Shown here piece by piece: positions 1 to 8,346 of a stretch of DNA of 34,453 bases. The number at the start of each line of letters is the position of its first letter. Position 1 is the first letter of the stretch. The translations under genes and the position numbers were made by a program. This DNA comes from CAUZJO01 sp963580245 (GTDB lineage: Bacteria > Sumerlaeota > Sumerlaeia > MVZB01). Location of the stretch: the NCBI GenBank assembly GCA_963580245.1, contig CAUZJO010000033.1, positions 1 through 34,453 of the forward strand, read 5' to 3'. The notes beneath the pieces are model-generated. The model did not search any database. It was not told the DNA's origin and was given only the letters and a program-made list of their open reading frames with translations.

Positions 1-222
1 GATCCGGAAGTCGGAAGCAACGATTTTCGCATCAGCGACATGGGCGTCGACGGGAATGCCGCGTATGACGCCTCCGACCCCAGGGTCGCCTATAACAGCA
101 CGGACAACGAGTACCTCGTGGTTTGGCAGGCGGACGACGACACCGGGTCGCTGGCCGATAACGAATTTGAGATCTTTGGTCAACTGATCGACGGGGCGAC
201 GGGGGCGGAGAGCTGTAAATAA
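1..222 (+). CDS. 3' end of a secreted repeat protein (partial)
   Basis: This frame is open from the first base of the window, so the gene starts upstream. The 73 visible residues carry FRISDMGVDG, then AYDASDPRVAYNST and EYLVVWQADD, and end in FEIFGQLIDGATGAESCK. Units of the type 'ISDMG.DG..AYDASDP.VAYN....EYLVVW..DD...FEIFGQ' occur as tandem extracellular beta repeats in secreted proteins of environmental bacteria; this is recalled family knowledge, and only one unit is visible here. The acidic, Asp- and Gly-rich composition also suits an exported protein. The function is unknown. No clear terminator follows. Confidence 0.6.
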   Translation, partial: DPEVGSNDFRISDMGVDGNAAYDASDPRVAYNSTDNEYLVVWQADDDTGSLADNEFEIFGQLIDGATGAESCK

Positions 223-768
223 AAGGCTAAGTCCCATTGGTGGTATGGGCCCTCAGATCCCTCCCCCGACACGCGGTGAATGGGGTTGCGGGGAGGAATG
301 CCCTGGCCGATGACCGAACCTGACAACGAGCGGCCAAGGCCAAGCGATGGAACGCGATTCCTGCCCCGTCACGCCCCGATGGCTCGCCGGGGTATATCGG
401 CCGGCCCGGCTTGCGCTCTGCCCGTGGCGGTCGTCTGTGGCCCATGTCGCGCCATAAAGAACCCCCGGCCAGGGGAATCCCGACCGGGGAGAAGCAATGT
501 TGCCAGGATGTTGCCAGAACGTAGGCGGAATCAAGCCGGAATGAACGGGAATGAAGGGGGGAATCGGGGAGTTGTGAGTTCGCGCGAATACCCATAAAAA
601 CACTGATTTTATTGGGGCTATCGATTGGTAGTGCCAAGGGGAATCGAACCCCTGGTTCCAGCCGGGAAAGCCGTTAACCCACTCAACATGGCCATTCAGA
701 TCTTCACGAAAATCATAAAATCTGCCGCCCAATCCTCCCAGTTTCCCCCACGCAATCTGACGGTGATC
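223..768. other. Non-coding stretch with a short direct repeat
   Basis: I see no convincing gene here. Overlapping reading frames on both strands lack family motifs and usable ribosome binding sites. The 10-base word atgttgccag occurs twice, at 497-506 and 508-517. A tRNA-like 3' end lies at 631-656 and is listed separately. The right end, up to the promoter at 769, shows nothing else. Confidence 0.4.
631..656 (-). other. tRNA-like 3' end (T arm plus acceptor strand)
   Basis: Read on the minus strand this contains GGGGTTCGATTCCCC, a perfect T stem-loop with the TTCGATT loop, followed by a TTGGCAC acceptor-like strand. No matching 5' acceptor strand (GTGCCAA) is found in the next 90 bases upstream, and no canonical anticodon arm can be folded. 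It is therefore not a complete tRNA gene. It may be a decayed tRNA or the tRNA 3' end left as an attachment site by an integrated element. The second reading fits the nearby recombinase remnant and restriction-modification genes but is inference. Confidence 0.35.
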
Positions 769-797
769 TTGTATTCTTGACGAAGGGGTGATATAAA
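769..797 (+). promoter_or_regulatory. Sigma-70-like promoter for the GAF histidine kinase
   Basis: TTGTAT (769-774) and TATAAA (792-797) are separated by exactly 17 bases. Transcription would start near 804, giving a leader of about 45 bases that carries the AAGGA ribosome binding site at 835-839. The assignment rests on consensus match and position only. Confidence 0.4.
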
Positions 798-848
798 GAG
801 TAAGTGTCGTTGTGATGGGAGCGGCGAGATAATCAAGGATTTACGGAG

Positions 849-2093
849 ATGGAAACGATTCAAGACCCCCCCGCAATGACCCCTGTGTCCGGCCTGCCCC
901 AGCGGAGCCATCGGGTTTTCGAGGGCCTGCTCGAGATCAGCAACTTTGTCGGCTCGGTGATGCTGCTCGACGACATCCTCGACCGTATCACCCGTATCAC
1001 CAGCCGCATCATGGGCGTGCCGGTGTGTTCGATTTACCTGTTGAACGATGAGAAACGGCTCGTGTTGCGCAGCAACGTCGGGTTCGAGCGCGACCTTCGC
1101 GGCCGGGCCGGGTTCGCGCTGGGCGAGGGTATCCCCGGTTGGGTGGCCGAGCATGGGGAGATCGTCTCGCTGGCCGATGCACGAACCGATCCGCGCTTCC
1201 GCCCGCTCCCGACCGCGCTCGAGTGCGACTGCGGGGCTTACGTCTGCGTGCCGCTGCGCATCCAGACCGAGATGATCGGCGTGATGACCGCCCGCAAGTG
1301 CGAGGTGTATACCTTCACCCACGATGACGTGATGATCTTCGAGACGATCTCCAAACTGGTGGCGGTCGTGATCGAGAAAGCGCGTCTGCATGAGGAGAAA
1401 CTCAAGGCCGATCACCTGGCGGCGGTGGCCATCTCGCTCTCGGGCGTTGCCCATTATATCAAGAACGTCCTGATGACGATGCGCGGCGGCGAGCACCTGG
1501 TCGATCAGGGAATCGCCAAGGGAGAAATCGAGCACGTGGGCGAGGGCTGGGAAGTACTCAAGCGCGCCAATCGCAAAATTCGCGGCCTGGTCGAGAACAT
1601 CCTCAACTATTGCGGTAACCAGGAGTTGATTCGCCGGCCCGCCGACCTCAACGCCATGGTCCTGGACATGCTCGAGTCGCTGGTCCCGCTGGCGCGCGAG
1701 CGTCGCGTCGACCTCATTCCGGAGCTGGACGAAAACGTCGGCGAAGTCTGGATCGACCCCGAATCGATCTACGACGTGCTGCTCAACCTGGTCACCAACG
1801 GCATCGACGCCATCGGACCCAACCGCCGGGGGACGGTGCGCGTACGGACCCTTCCGCTAGACGGACGCAGCCAGATCTGCGTCGAAGTTGAGGACAGCGG
1901 GAGCGGCATCGCCGAGGAGGACCGCGACCGGATTTTCAACCTGTTCTTCACCACCAAGGGCAAGGCCGGCACCGGCATCGGCCTGGCCGCCACGCGCAAG
2001 ATCATCGAAGACCACGGCGGCGCGATCGAACTCCACTCGGAGGTCGGCGCGGGAACAACGTTTCGCGTTTTCCTGCCGGCGAAGGGGGGTTAA
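849..2093 (+). CDS. GAF-domain sensor histidine kinase
   Basis: This is a 414-residue protein with a sensory half and a kinase half. Residues about 30-180 form a GAF-like domain, including the typical stretches 'CSIYLLNDEKRLVLRSNVGF' and 'GEGIPGWVAEHGE'. The H box reads GVAHYIKN, with the likely phospho-accepting histidine at H202. The GHKL ATPase follows: N box NLVTNGIDAIG (N313), G1 box EDSGSGI (D349), F box FFTTKGKAG and G2 box GTGIGLA (374-380). There is no membrane segment, so it probably senses a cytosolic ligand or partner. The ATG has AAGGA nine bases upstream. No response regulator gene is adjacent, so it is an orphan kinase whose partner is elsewhere. Base composition matches the GC-rich host rather than the neighbouring restriction-modification genes. 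Confidence 0.88.
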   Translation: METIQDPPAMTPVSGLPQRSHRVFEGLLEISNFVGSVMLLDDILDRITRITSRIMGVPVCSIYLLNDEKRLVLRSNVGFERDLRGRAGFALGEGIPGWVAEHGEIVSLADARTDPRFRPLPTALECDCGAYVCVPLRIQTEMIGVMTARKCEVYTFTHDDVMIFETISKLVAVVIEKARLHEEKLKADHLAAVAISLSGVAHYIKNVLMTMRGGEHLVDQGIAKGEIEHVGEGWEVLKRANRKIRGLVENILNYCGNQELIRRPADLNAMVLDMLESLVPLARERRVDLIPELDENVGEVWIDPESIYDVLLNLVTNGIDAIGPNRRGTVRVRTLPLDGRSQICVEVEDSGSGIAEEDRDRIFNLFFTTKGKAGTGIGLAATRKIIEDHGGAIELHSEVGAGTTFRVFLPAKGG

Positions 2094-2156
2094 GCATCCG
2101 ACGCCGATCCCGCGAACCCGGTCCCATTCACGCTGAATATCGCCGATGGTGAGCGT

Positions 2157-2392
2157 TTATTCGGCTCGGCCGGGATGGTGCATCCGCACCTCGATCTCAT
2201 CAAACGATTTCCCCGGCTTCCTGGCCAGGGTCTCTTCTTTGTTGTGCTAAAAAAAGCCAGCATGTCTCGCAATTGAGAGACCTGATACACGTCCTGCGGT
2301 TCCAGATCATCCTGAACCGGACAACTCCACTTGATAATATAATCCAATGCCAGTGCGCCATCTCGAATTTGATCTATTACCTTCTGTAACAT
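2157..2392 (-). pseudogene. Possible decayed small gene, two frames
   Basis: The minus-strand frame beginning at 2392 encodes a protein-like acidic stretch, IRDGALALDYIIKW then LEPQDVYQVSQLRDMLAFF. It then becomes Arg/Pro-rich and loses protein character after a run of seven T. A second frame of the same strand takes over with KPGKSFDEIEVRMHHPGRAE and a stop at 2157. Joining the two would give one protein of about 75 residues. The second frame has a TAG just after the T run, so more than one change separates them. There is no ribosome binding site at 2392. I do not recognise the family; it may simply be chance. Confidence 0.25.
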
Positions 2393-2484
2393 GGAGGATC
2401 ACGATACCGAGCATTAGCGGCGCTGGTCATCGCGTATGCTGGAGGCCTTTGTTGGGGGGTCATCTTTTTCTTCCCGTTTTTCTG

Positions 2485-2512
2485 TTGACTTGTGATATAC
2501 CTCCGGTATATT
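2485..2512 (+). promoter_or_regulatory. Promoter with overlapping palindromic operator
   Basis: TTGACT (2485-2490) and TATATT (2507-2512) are spaced by 16 bases. The -10 box is embedded in a perfect inverted repeat ATATACC-tcc-GGTATAT (2495-2511, 7-bp arms). Such an operator, placed between -35 and -10 right before a ribbon-helix-helix gene, strongly suggests autorepression. Transcription should start around 2518-2520, at or next to the first possible ATG, so the mRNA may be leaderless. Confidence 0.6.
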
Positions 2513-2518
2513 AGTACT

Positions 2519-2713
2519 ATGTCGAAGGGGAGCCGGTCAGGGACTATGAAAGCAGCTCGGCCAAAGCAAATCCACATCAAGATGCCTTCTGGCCTTCATA
2601 AGGAAGTCAGGATACAGGCTGCGGTTCGAGAAACAACGATACAAGAATACGTCGTACGGGCTATCATGTTGCAGGTAGCTAAAGACGCCAAGCGCGAAAC
2701 TGGACATGAGTGA
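2519..2713 (+). CDS. Ribbon-helix-helix (CopG/Arc-like) regulator of the R-M locus
   Basis: This 64-residue basic protein has the ribbon-helix-helix pattern: a short strand KQIHIKMP, then helix GLHKEVRIQAAV, a turn, and helix TTIQEYVVRAIMLQV. Proteins of this family bind DNA as dimers through the strand, usually on short palindromes like the one at 2495-2511. Its stop overlaps the methyltransferase start by eight bases (ATG at 2706, TGA at 2711), so the two are translationally coupled. A role as the control protein of the restriction-modification locus, replacing the usual HTH C protein, is inferred. An antitoxin role is the alternative, but no toxin gene is adjacent. A second ATG at 2546 would give 55 residues and keep the whole domain; the start is not settled because neither has a good Shine-Dalgarno. 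Confidence 0.7.
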   Translation: MSKGSRSGTMKAARPKQIHIKMPSGLHKEVRIQAAVRETTIQEYVVRAIMLQVAKDAKRETGHE

Positions 2714-3599
2714 AAGAAGATACACCAAAGAAGAACTCATTGGCCGATTTCTTCAAGGTCATGCCAGCCGTGAACTCAGTAAGTTTCCGGATGAATGTGT
2801 TGATTCAATTATCACTAGTCCTCCTTATTATGGTCAACGAAACTACGGCAATGGATCTCAGATCGGTGTAGAGGCGTCGCCGTCGGAGTACTTAGACAAC
2901 CTGATCGATGTCTTCTATGAATGCAGACGGGTCCTGAAACCTACCGGAACACTATGGCTCAATGTGGGAGATAAGTATTTGAACGGTCATCTGGGAGGGT
3001 TACCTTGGCGTTTGGCGGTAAGGCTGGAAGATGAAGTGAAGTTGATTCTGCGATCGGACATAATCTGGTATAAACCGAATGCAATGCCGTCATCCGTCAA
3101 GAATAGGCCCACGACCGATCACGAGTATATATTTCTGTTCGCCAAGAGTGGCGATTACTACTATGATGCTGATGTAATTCGTAAACCACATATTACGTTC
3201 ACTGAAAAGAGCCGCATGCGCGGCGGCAGAAACCATTTCGGGAAGGTAGACGGAACGCCGGAGAGCGGTAAGAATAAGGGGAAACCCAATTTACACGATG
3301 GTCGCTGGGACCAGGCTTTCCATCCAAAAGGGCGAAACAAGCGAACTGTGTGGGAGATACCTTTGTCTAAATTCCGAGAAGCACACTTCGCAGTATTCCC
3401 CGAGAAGCTGGTGGAAACGTGCCTTCTTTCTGGTTGCCCTCGTGGGGGCATAGTAATTGACCCATTCATGGGGAGCGGTACCACAGCTCTCGTTGCAATC
3501 AAACTGAATCGAAGATACATCGGAATTGATTCATCCAAGAAATACTGTGAGATGGCCAGAAAGCGCGTGCAGATCACACGGTTGAGTTTGGCCTTATGA
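2706..3599 (+). CDS. Type II DNA methyltransferase, beta class (SPPY)
   Basis: This 297-residue enzyme would transfer a methyl group from S-adenosylmethionine to DNA. Catalytic motif IV reads TSPPYYG (residues 37-43), and the AdoMet-binding motif comes near the C-terminus as DPFMGSGTTALVAI (from D252) followed by RRYIGIDSSKKYC. Catalytic motif before AdoMet motif is the beta-class order. SPPY favours N4-cytosine, although N6-adenine methylation by SPPY enzymes is known. A region of about 100 residues between the two (target recognition) contains RMRGGRNHFGK and HPKGRNKRTVWE. The gene is clearly richer in A+T than its flanks, a sign of transfer. It overlaps the regulator upstream and converges on the endonuclease gene with a 6-base overlap of their 3' ends. 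It appears intact. Confidence 0.9.
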   Translation: MSERRYTKEELIGRFLQGHASRELSKFPDECVDSIITSPPYYGQRNYGNGSQIGVEASPSEYLDNLIDVFYECRRVLKPTGTLWLNVGDKYLNGHLGGLPWRLAVRLEDEVKLILRSDIIWYKPNAMPSSVKNRPTTDHEYIFLFAKSGDYYYDADVIRKPHITFTEKSRMRGGRNHFGKVDGTPESGKNKGKPNLHDGRWDQAFHPKGRNKRTVWEIPLSKFREAHFAVFPEKLVETCLLSGCPRGGIVIDPFMGSGTTALVAIKLNRRYIGIDSSKKYCEMARKRVQITRLSLAL

Positions 3600-4432
3600 A
3601 ACACTTTTGAACACATCGATGATTTTCTCCAGCTCCTGCATCAGGACTGGCTCAATTTTGGAGACTTGGTTCGGATTGGCTCGAATGTACACAAAGTGCT
3701 TACAGGCCAGATCCTCAAGCTTGCCGCCCCAAGATTCAGCGATCACGATTGGGAGGCAACGATGTCCAGCTCCTTCAGCCACTGACACCGATTTGTGGAT
3801 GTCCCGCGTGAACAACAAAGCATGCCCGCCACCCATGGTTTCTCTCGTCTTGATAGGAATGAGTAGCGTCTCTTTTAGACCATAGACAGGCACGTCATAT
3901 GTCTCGTCCTCAATTCTGGCCTGTTTGTCTCCGATTCGGAGATCAATCTCATGCCGATCAAACACCTCAGCAAGCGCGCGTCGGACAACGGCCTCGAACA
4001 GGGTACCCTTCAAGGCACGGTGACTTCCCTCGATTCGTGCAATCAGTACCTCTGAAAGCGCAGACCATTCCAAACTTGTTGGGTCTGGAAACAAGTCACT
4101 AATATTCTTTCGAAGCTCATTAAGCAAGTTGGCCTTCTTGTCAATGGGCGTTACTCCTTTCATCTGTTTGACAAGCGGGGTCAACCGCTGTACGGGCGCA
4201 TCACGAAAGATCCACGAAAGAACCACCGCGCCTTTGCATTACTGTATGGTTGGCCCAAACCATCAAGAAGTGTGGCGTCGGATTTACGTTTCAGGTATGT
4301 AGCGACTGTCGTGAGTGCTATCGTATCGTCTTTTTCATGGATGAAGGCCGGTAGATCGGTGAAGAAAGCTCGATTCTCGCGTATAACAGCCACGAGTTCT
4401 CTCAACCTAATGTTTTCGATCACAAAGTCCAT
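3594..4432 (-). pseudogene. Type II restriction endonuclease, frameshifted
   Basis: Two overlapping minus-strand frames together encode one protein of about 279 residues. The first starts at ATG 4432 behind a GGGGGA site and runs MDFVIENIRLRELV to QPYSNAK. The second continues from 4226 as VVLSWIFRDAPVQRL and ends at 3594. Adding one A to the AAA run (4233-4235 on the plus strand as TTT) joins them as NAK-GAVVLSWIF. The C-terminal part has KGTLFEAVVRRAL, TYDVPVYGLKE and IPIKTRETMGGGHALLFTRDI, resembling a PD-(D/E)xK nuclease core with the acidic residue before K not obvious. Pairing with the convergent methyltransferase supports a type II endonuclease. The cut site cannot be told. As read, the N-terminal 67 residues are separated and the enzyme is probably inactive. 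Confidence 0.65.
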
Positions 4433-4532
4433 ATGTATCCCCCCTATCGGACCTCCACTATCGTATCAAAGGCCTCCTCATGAGAACCTTGGGCTCGCGA
4501 AATCACCGTATAAACCCCCACCTGAATCTGGA

Positions 4533-4742
4533 TCACAAGCCATTTATCGGTCTTCGCACGCTTTTCCCACTACGATTCAGGAAATGGGTATAGAACATTG
4601 TGTTCTTAATATGTTGATGGCCCAAAAGATCCTGACCGCCCGAATCTAATAGCCGCCTTCGAGCATGTGGATGGCGAAGGAATGCCGAAGCGGGTTGCGG
4701 GCGGCCCGCTTCGTCAGGGCCGCCTTCGCGACCGGATGCGCC
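4533..4742 (-). pseudogene. 3' remnant of an integron-type tyrosine recombinase
   Basis: There is no long frame, but two adjacent minus-strand frames carry the C-terminal hallmarks of integron-type integrases. From 4742 to 4646: KAALTKRAARNPLRHSFAIH then MLEGGY, the box II motif LRHSFATH-LLEGGY with its active-site R and H, followed by TAG. After a shift, about 4640 to 4533: DLLGHQHIKNTMFYTHFLNR, then SGKSVRRPINGL and a stop. This matches ELLGH..V.TTMIYTHVLNRG..GVRSP, which includes the second catalytic H and the tyrosine nucleophile, and ends where such proteins end. The first two thirds of the gene are missing; the remnant begins about 20 bases after the carB stop, on the same strand. No attC-like sites were recognised around it. 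Confidence 0.7.
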
Positions 4743-4759
4743 AAGAACAGATTATCAGC

Positions 4760-6208
<1,449 letters not shown>

Positions 6209-6273
6209 TGTTTAATCATCCGATCGAAAGGATTTTTGTGGTTTTCATGTTTTCGTTGTTCCGAAAGGCGGCA

Positions 6274-6522
6274 TCAGGCCACTTCGCTAATCTTTATTTC
6301 GATGCCATCGATGGCCGGTAAGGAGAGATGACGGGAGACCCGGAACGGAATCCATTTTCCCAGGACATCTTGCAGTTCCTCACGGCATCCCTCCAAGGTT
6401 TGCACTCGAGAATAGACGCCGTTGTAGGGCGCGATCTCTCCGTAATAGGCCCCATCCTCCGGCAATATCTCGTACCTCGCATGTCTCATAGCGGCCTGTA
6501 TGTAATTGAGCAACACAATCAT
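6274..6522 (-). CDS. HicB-family antitoxin, lacking an intact toxin
   Basis: The 82-residue protein has the signature of short HicB-like antitoxins: ARYEILPEDGAYYGEIAPYN, then TLEGCREELQDVLGKWI and a final LPAIDGIEI. In active loci it would bind and neutralise a HicA RNase and repress its own promoter. No complete hicA lies next to it: downstream is the carB start (65 bases away) and upstream is a hicA-hicB remnant. Its ATG overlaps the stop of the upstream hicB fragment (ATGA), and GGAG lies within the preceding codons, so it could be translated by coupling. It may be an orphan immunity or regulatory gene, or a survivor of a decayed toxin-antitoxin module. Confidence 0.75.
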   Translation of the reverse strand: MIVLLNYIQAAMRHARYEILPEDGAYYGEIAPYNGVYSRVQTLEGCREELQDVLGKWIPFRVSRHLSLPAIDGIEIKISEVA

Positions 6523-6596
6523 TCTCCTTGTACAAGGTCCGGGACATCGGTCGATAAAGTGTTTGGCCCTTTTTCAAGTGCGACCAGATATTTCAC
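6519..6596 (-). pseudogene. hicB-like N-terminal fragment
   Basis: A GTG at 6596 behind GGGGAGG encodes 25 residues, VKYLVALEKGPNTLSTDVPD then LVQGE and a stop. HicB antitoxins of another subgroup begin MKY.VVIEKGPNNYSAYVPDLPG, so this is their N-terminus cut off before the PGC motif. It overlaps the hicA remnant upstream as GTGA and the next HicB-like gene downstream as ATGA, keeping the spacing of a compact toxin-antitoxin operon. It is too short to fold as an antitoxin. Confidence 0.55.
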
Positions 6597-6706
6597 TCCA
6601 GGTCCTCCCCGCGCGATCCGCCTTGGCTTAGAATACTGACGCGTTTCGGTGGCTGCAAGTCGTCGTTCGGATTGCCGGGCACGGTTCAACGCTGAGCAAC
6701 TGAACC
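6593..6706 (-). pseudogene. hicA-like toxin C-terminal fragment
   Basis: The minus-strand frame ending at 6593 reads TVPGNPNDDLQPPKRVSILSQ then GGSRGEDLE. HicA toxins end with TVPGKP.DDL.PGTLNSIL.QAG, so this is the C-terminal part, with PGTLNSILKQAG altered to PPKRVSILSQGG. A stop lies just upstream (6686-6688) and the frame beyond gives only GSVAQR, which may recall the GSHRQY motif holding the catalytic histidine. That histidine is not present. Position directly before a hicB fragment supports the assignment. Confidence 0.5.
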
Positions 6707-6751
6707 CTACTCGATGAGCGCATGTTGATCAAGAATGGGTATCAAGCGACC

Positions 6752-7828
6752 TCATTCTTCGCCGCCCTCGATCAACTTCATGAATTCCGGGTCCTCGCGG
6801 ATCGCATCGAAAGCTGGCTGGGTCTTGGCCATTTCGCGAGACTCAGCGTCCAATTCAATCGCCCGTTTTAAGCTCGCGAGTGACTCGGTTTTTTGACCGG
6901 TACGCGCGAAAAGGCAAGCCAGATTAAAATGGCCTAATGCATATTCGGGATCCAATTCGATGGCTCGGCGGTAGACCTCCTCCTCATCCGTCCGATCCGT
7001 CTCTTTCAATAAAACGCCAAGATTGGAATGGGCAGCCGCATATTTCGGTTCGAGTTAGATGGCACGGCGGTATGCAGCCACCGCCTCCTCATTCCGCCCC
7101 GTCTCCTTCAATAAATTGCCAAGATTGTAAGGGACAGTTGCCAATTTCGGGTCTAGTTCGGTGGCGCGGTGGTAGGCAGCCTCCGCCTCCTCCGTCCGTC
7201 CCATCTCGGCCAATAGAACGCCAAGATTGGAATGGGCCGCCGCATATTTAGGGTCCAGTTCAATGGAGCGGCGCCATTCCGTTTCGGCTGTATCCAAATC
7301 CTTTCTATTGTAGGCCGCGACGCCAAGAATAAGATGTTCCTCAGCCGTTTTGTCTTTCTTGTCGCCCAACGGTCCCGCCACTCTTTCAACTACAACTCTT
7401 GTCTCCGGCCGCGTGGCTTCGGGATCCTCTCTAAGCAAGCTCAGGGCAGTTTGGGTATCCCGGCCCATTTTCACGGTATCTGCTAAGGTCTGTTCCATCG
7501 ATTCAATGATTTCCTTCTTCTTCACCTCCACCTTTTCTGTTATCTTCTCCACCAGGTTGTTCTTTGCATCTTCCCAGGACTTCAGGCCGAACCAGCCAAG
7601 GAAGCCCAAGGTAATCGTCACGATTGAAAACGAAACAGTGATGACCCACTTGACAGTCGCGAGGGCGCTGGAGTGGATATGCTCGGTGGCCCCGAGGATT
7701 TGGTTAGCCTGGTCGATCTTGCCGCTTTGGTTGGCTTGAGCGACTTTCAGTTCGGTTTGGGCTTCCTCCAGTTGGCGCAGGCGCGCTTCGTGATCAGGCA
7801 GTTGGGGGTCGAGATTTAGATGACCCAT
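6752..7828 (-). pseudogene. Membrane-anchored TPR protein interrupted by an in-frame stop
   Basis: One minus-strand frame of 358 codons is open except for TAA at 7055-7057. It starts at ATG 7828 behind AGGTGAAGGA. A Gln/Glu-rich coiled coil at residues about 10-50 is followed by one membrane segment, VKWVITVSFSIVTITLGFLG (about 59-78), then a charged linker and tandem TPRs (AAYNRKDLDTAETEWRRSIE, then repeated units of 34 residues). The stop falls at the expected E of RRAI-E-LDPKYA; TPR coding resumes immediately as LEPKYAAAHSNLGVLLKETD and ends in FDAIREDPEFMKLI. The change GAA to TAA explains it. Without readthrough, a 257-residue protein lacking the last two repeats is made. A sequencing error is possible. 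The function is likely a protein-interaction scaffold. Confidence 0.7.
7014..7237 (-). repeat. 102-bp tandem repeats encoding TPR units
   Basis: The word acgccaagattggaatgggc occurs at 7014-7033 and again at 7218-7237, exactly 204 bases apart, with a diverged copy (gccaagattgtaaggg) midway near 7116. These are 102-bp units coding for single 34-residue TPRs. The near identity at DNA level indicates recent duplication within the TPR gene. Confidence 0.65.
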
Positions 7829-7937
7829 CGGTGAATTCCTTCACCTTTCTTTCCTGCACCCCTCGACTCTTTCCCGAGTCCGCAAAAACAGATGCGCGCT
7901 GAGTCTTGTTTTAAAGGACATTTGAAATTCATCGGGT

Positions 7938-8198
7938 TTACTCCCGCCCTTCGCGCTTGGCGTGATCGATGAATTCATCGGTGATCGGAATCGAGTCTTG
8001 ATGGAGCGACGGCAGAGGCCGTGCGCCTCGTCTCGTCATTTGGCGCCACTTTTTAGCCACGATGTCATCCGAATGGAGCAGTTCGTCCTGAAGACGCTGC
8101 TCTTGTTTCTCATAGCCGAATTCAGCGTACTCTTCGGCCAGCCGTGCCTGGGCTTGGTTCTTCATTTCCACGCAGTCGAACGTCTTGTCTTGTTTCAT
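7938..8198 (-). CDS. Small hypothetical protein, antitoxin-like N-terminus
   Basis: The 86-residue protein starts at ATG 8198 behind GGGAGGTGA, one of the strongest ribosome binding sites in the window; longer versions starting upstream are not needed. It begins MKQDKTFDCVEMKNQAQARL and contains charged helical segments (EEYAEFGYEKQEQRLQDELL) and a basic KKWRQMTRRGARPL. Small proteins with the start 'TFD.V.MK...Q..I' are often annotated as putative antitoxins, but I cannot confirm that here and no toxin is adjacent. It lies between carA and the TPR pseudogene on the same strand, 109 bases before the latter. Confidence 0.6.
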   Translation of the reverse strand: MKQDKTFDCVEMKNQAQARLAEEYAEFGYEKQEQRLQDELLHSDDIVAKKWRQMTRRGARPLPSLHQDSIPITDEFIDHAKREGRE

Positions 8199-8297
8199 GT
8201 TGGGATCACCTCCCTGGGAGTGCGGATTTCCATGAGGTCTTATTCTTCCCGCAAGTTGTCGGAGTGAAACCCCGTGCCCACATCCCGTCGGACGTGT

Positions 8298-8327
8298 TAT
8301 ATATTCTAACTCAGTTACGTATCCCAA
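8298..8327 (-). promoter_or_regulatory. Candidate promoter for the small gene at 7938-8198
   Basis: On the minus strand TTGGGA (8327-8322) and TATATA (8303-8298) are 18 bases apart, in a short AT-rich pocket just after the carA stop at 8347. The predicted leader is about 90 bases. This would make the small gene independent of carA. Confidence 0.4.
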
Positions 8328-8346
8328 GCCAACCCCTGAACGGCGT

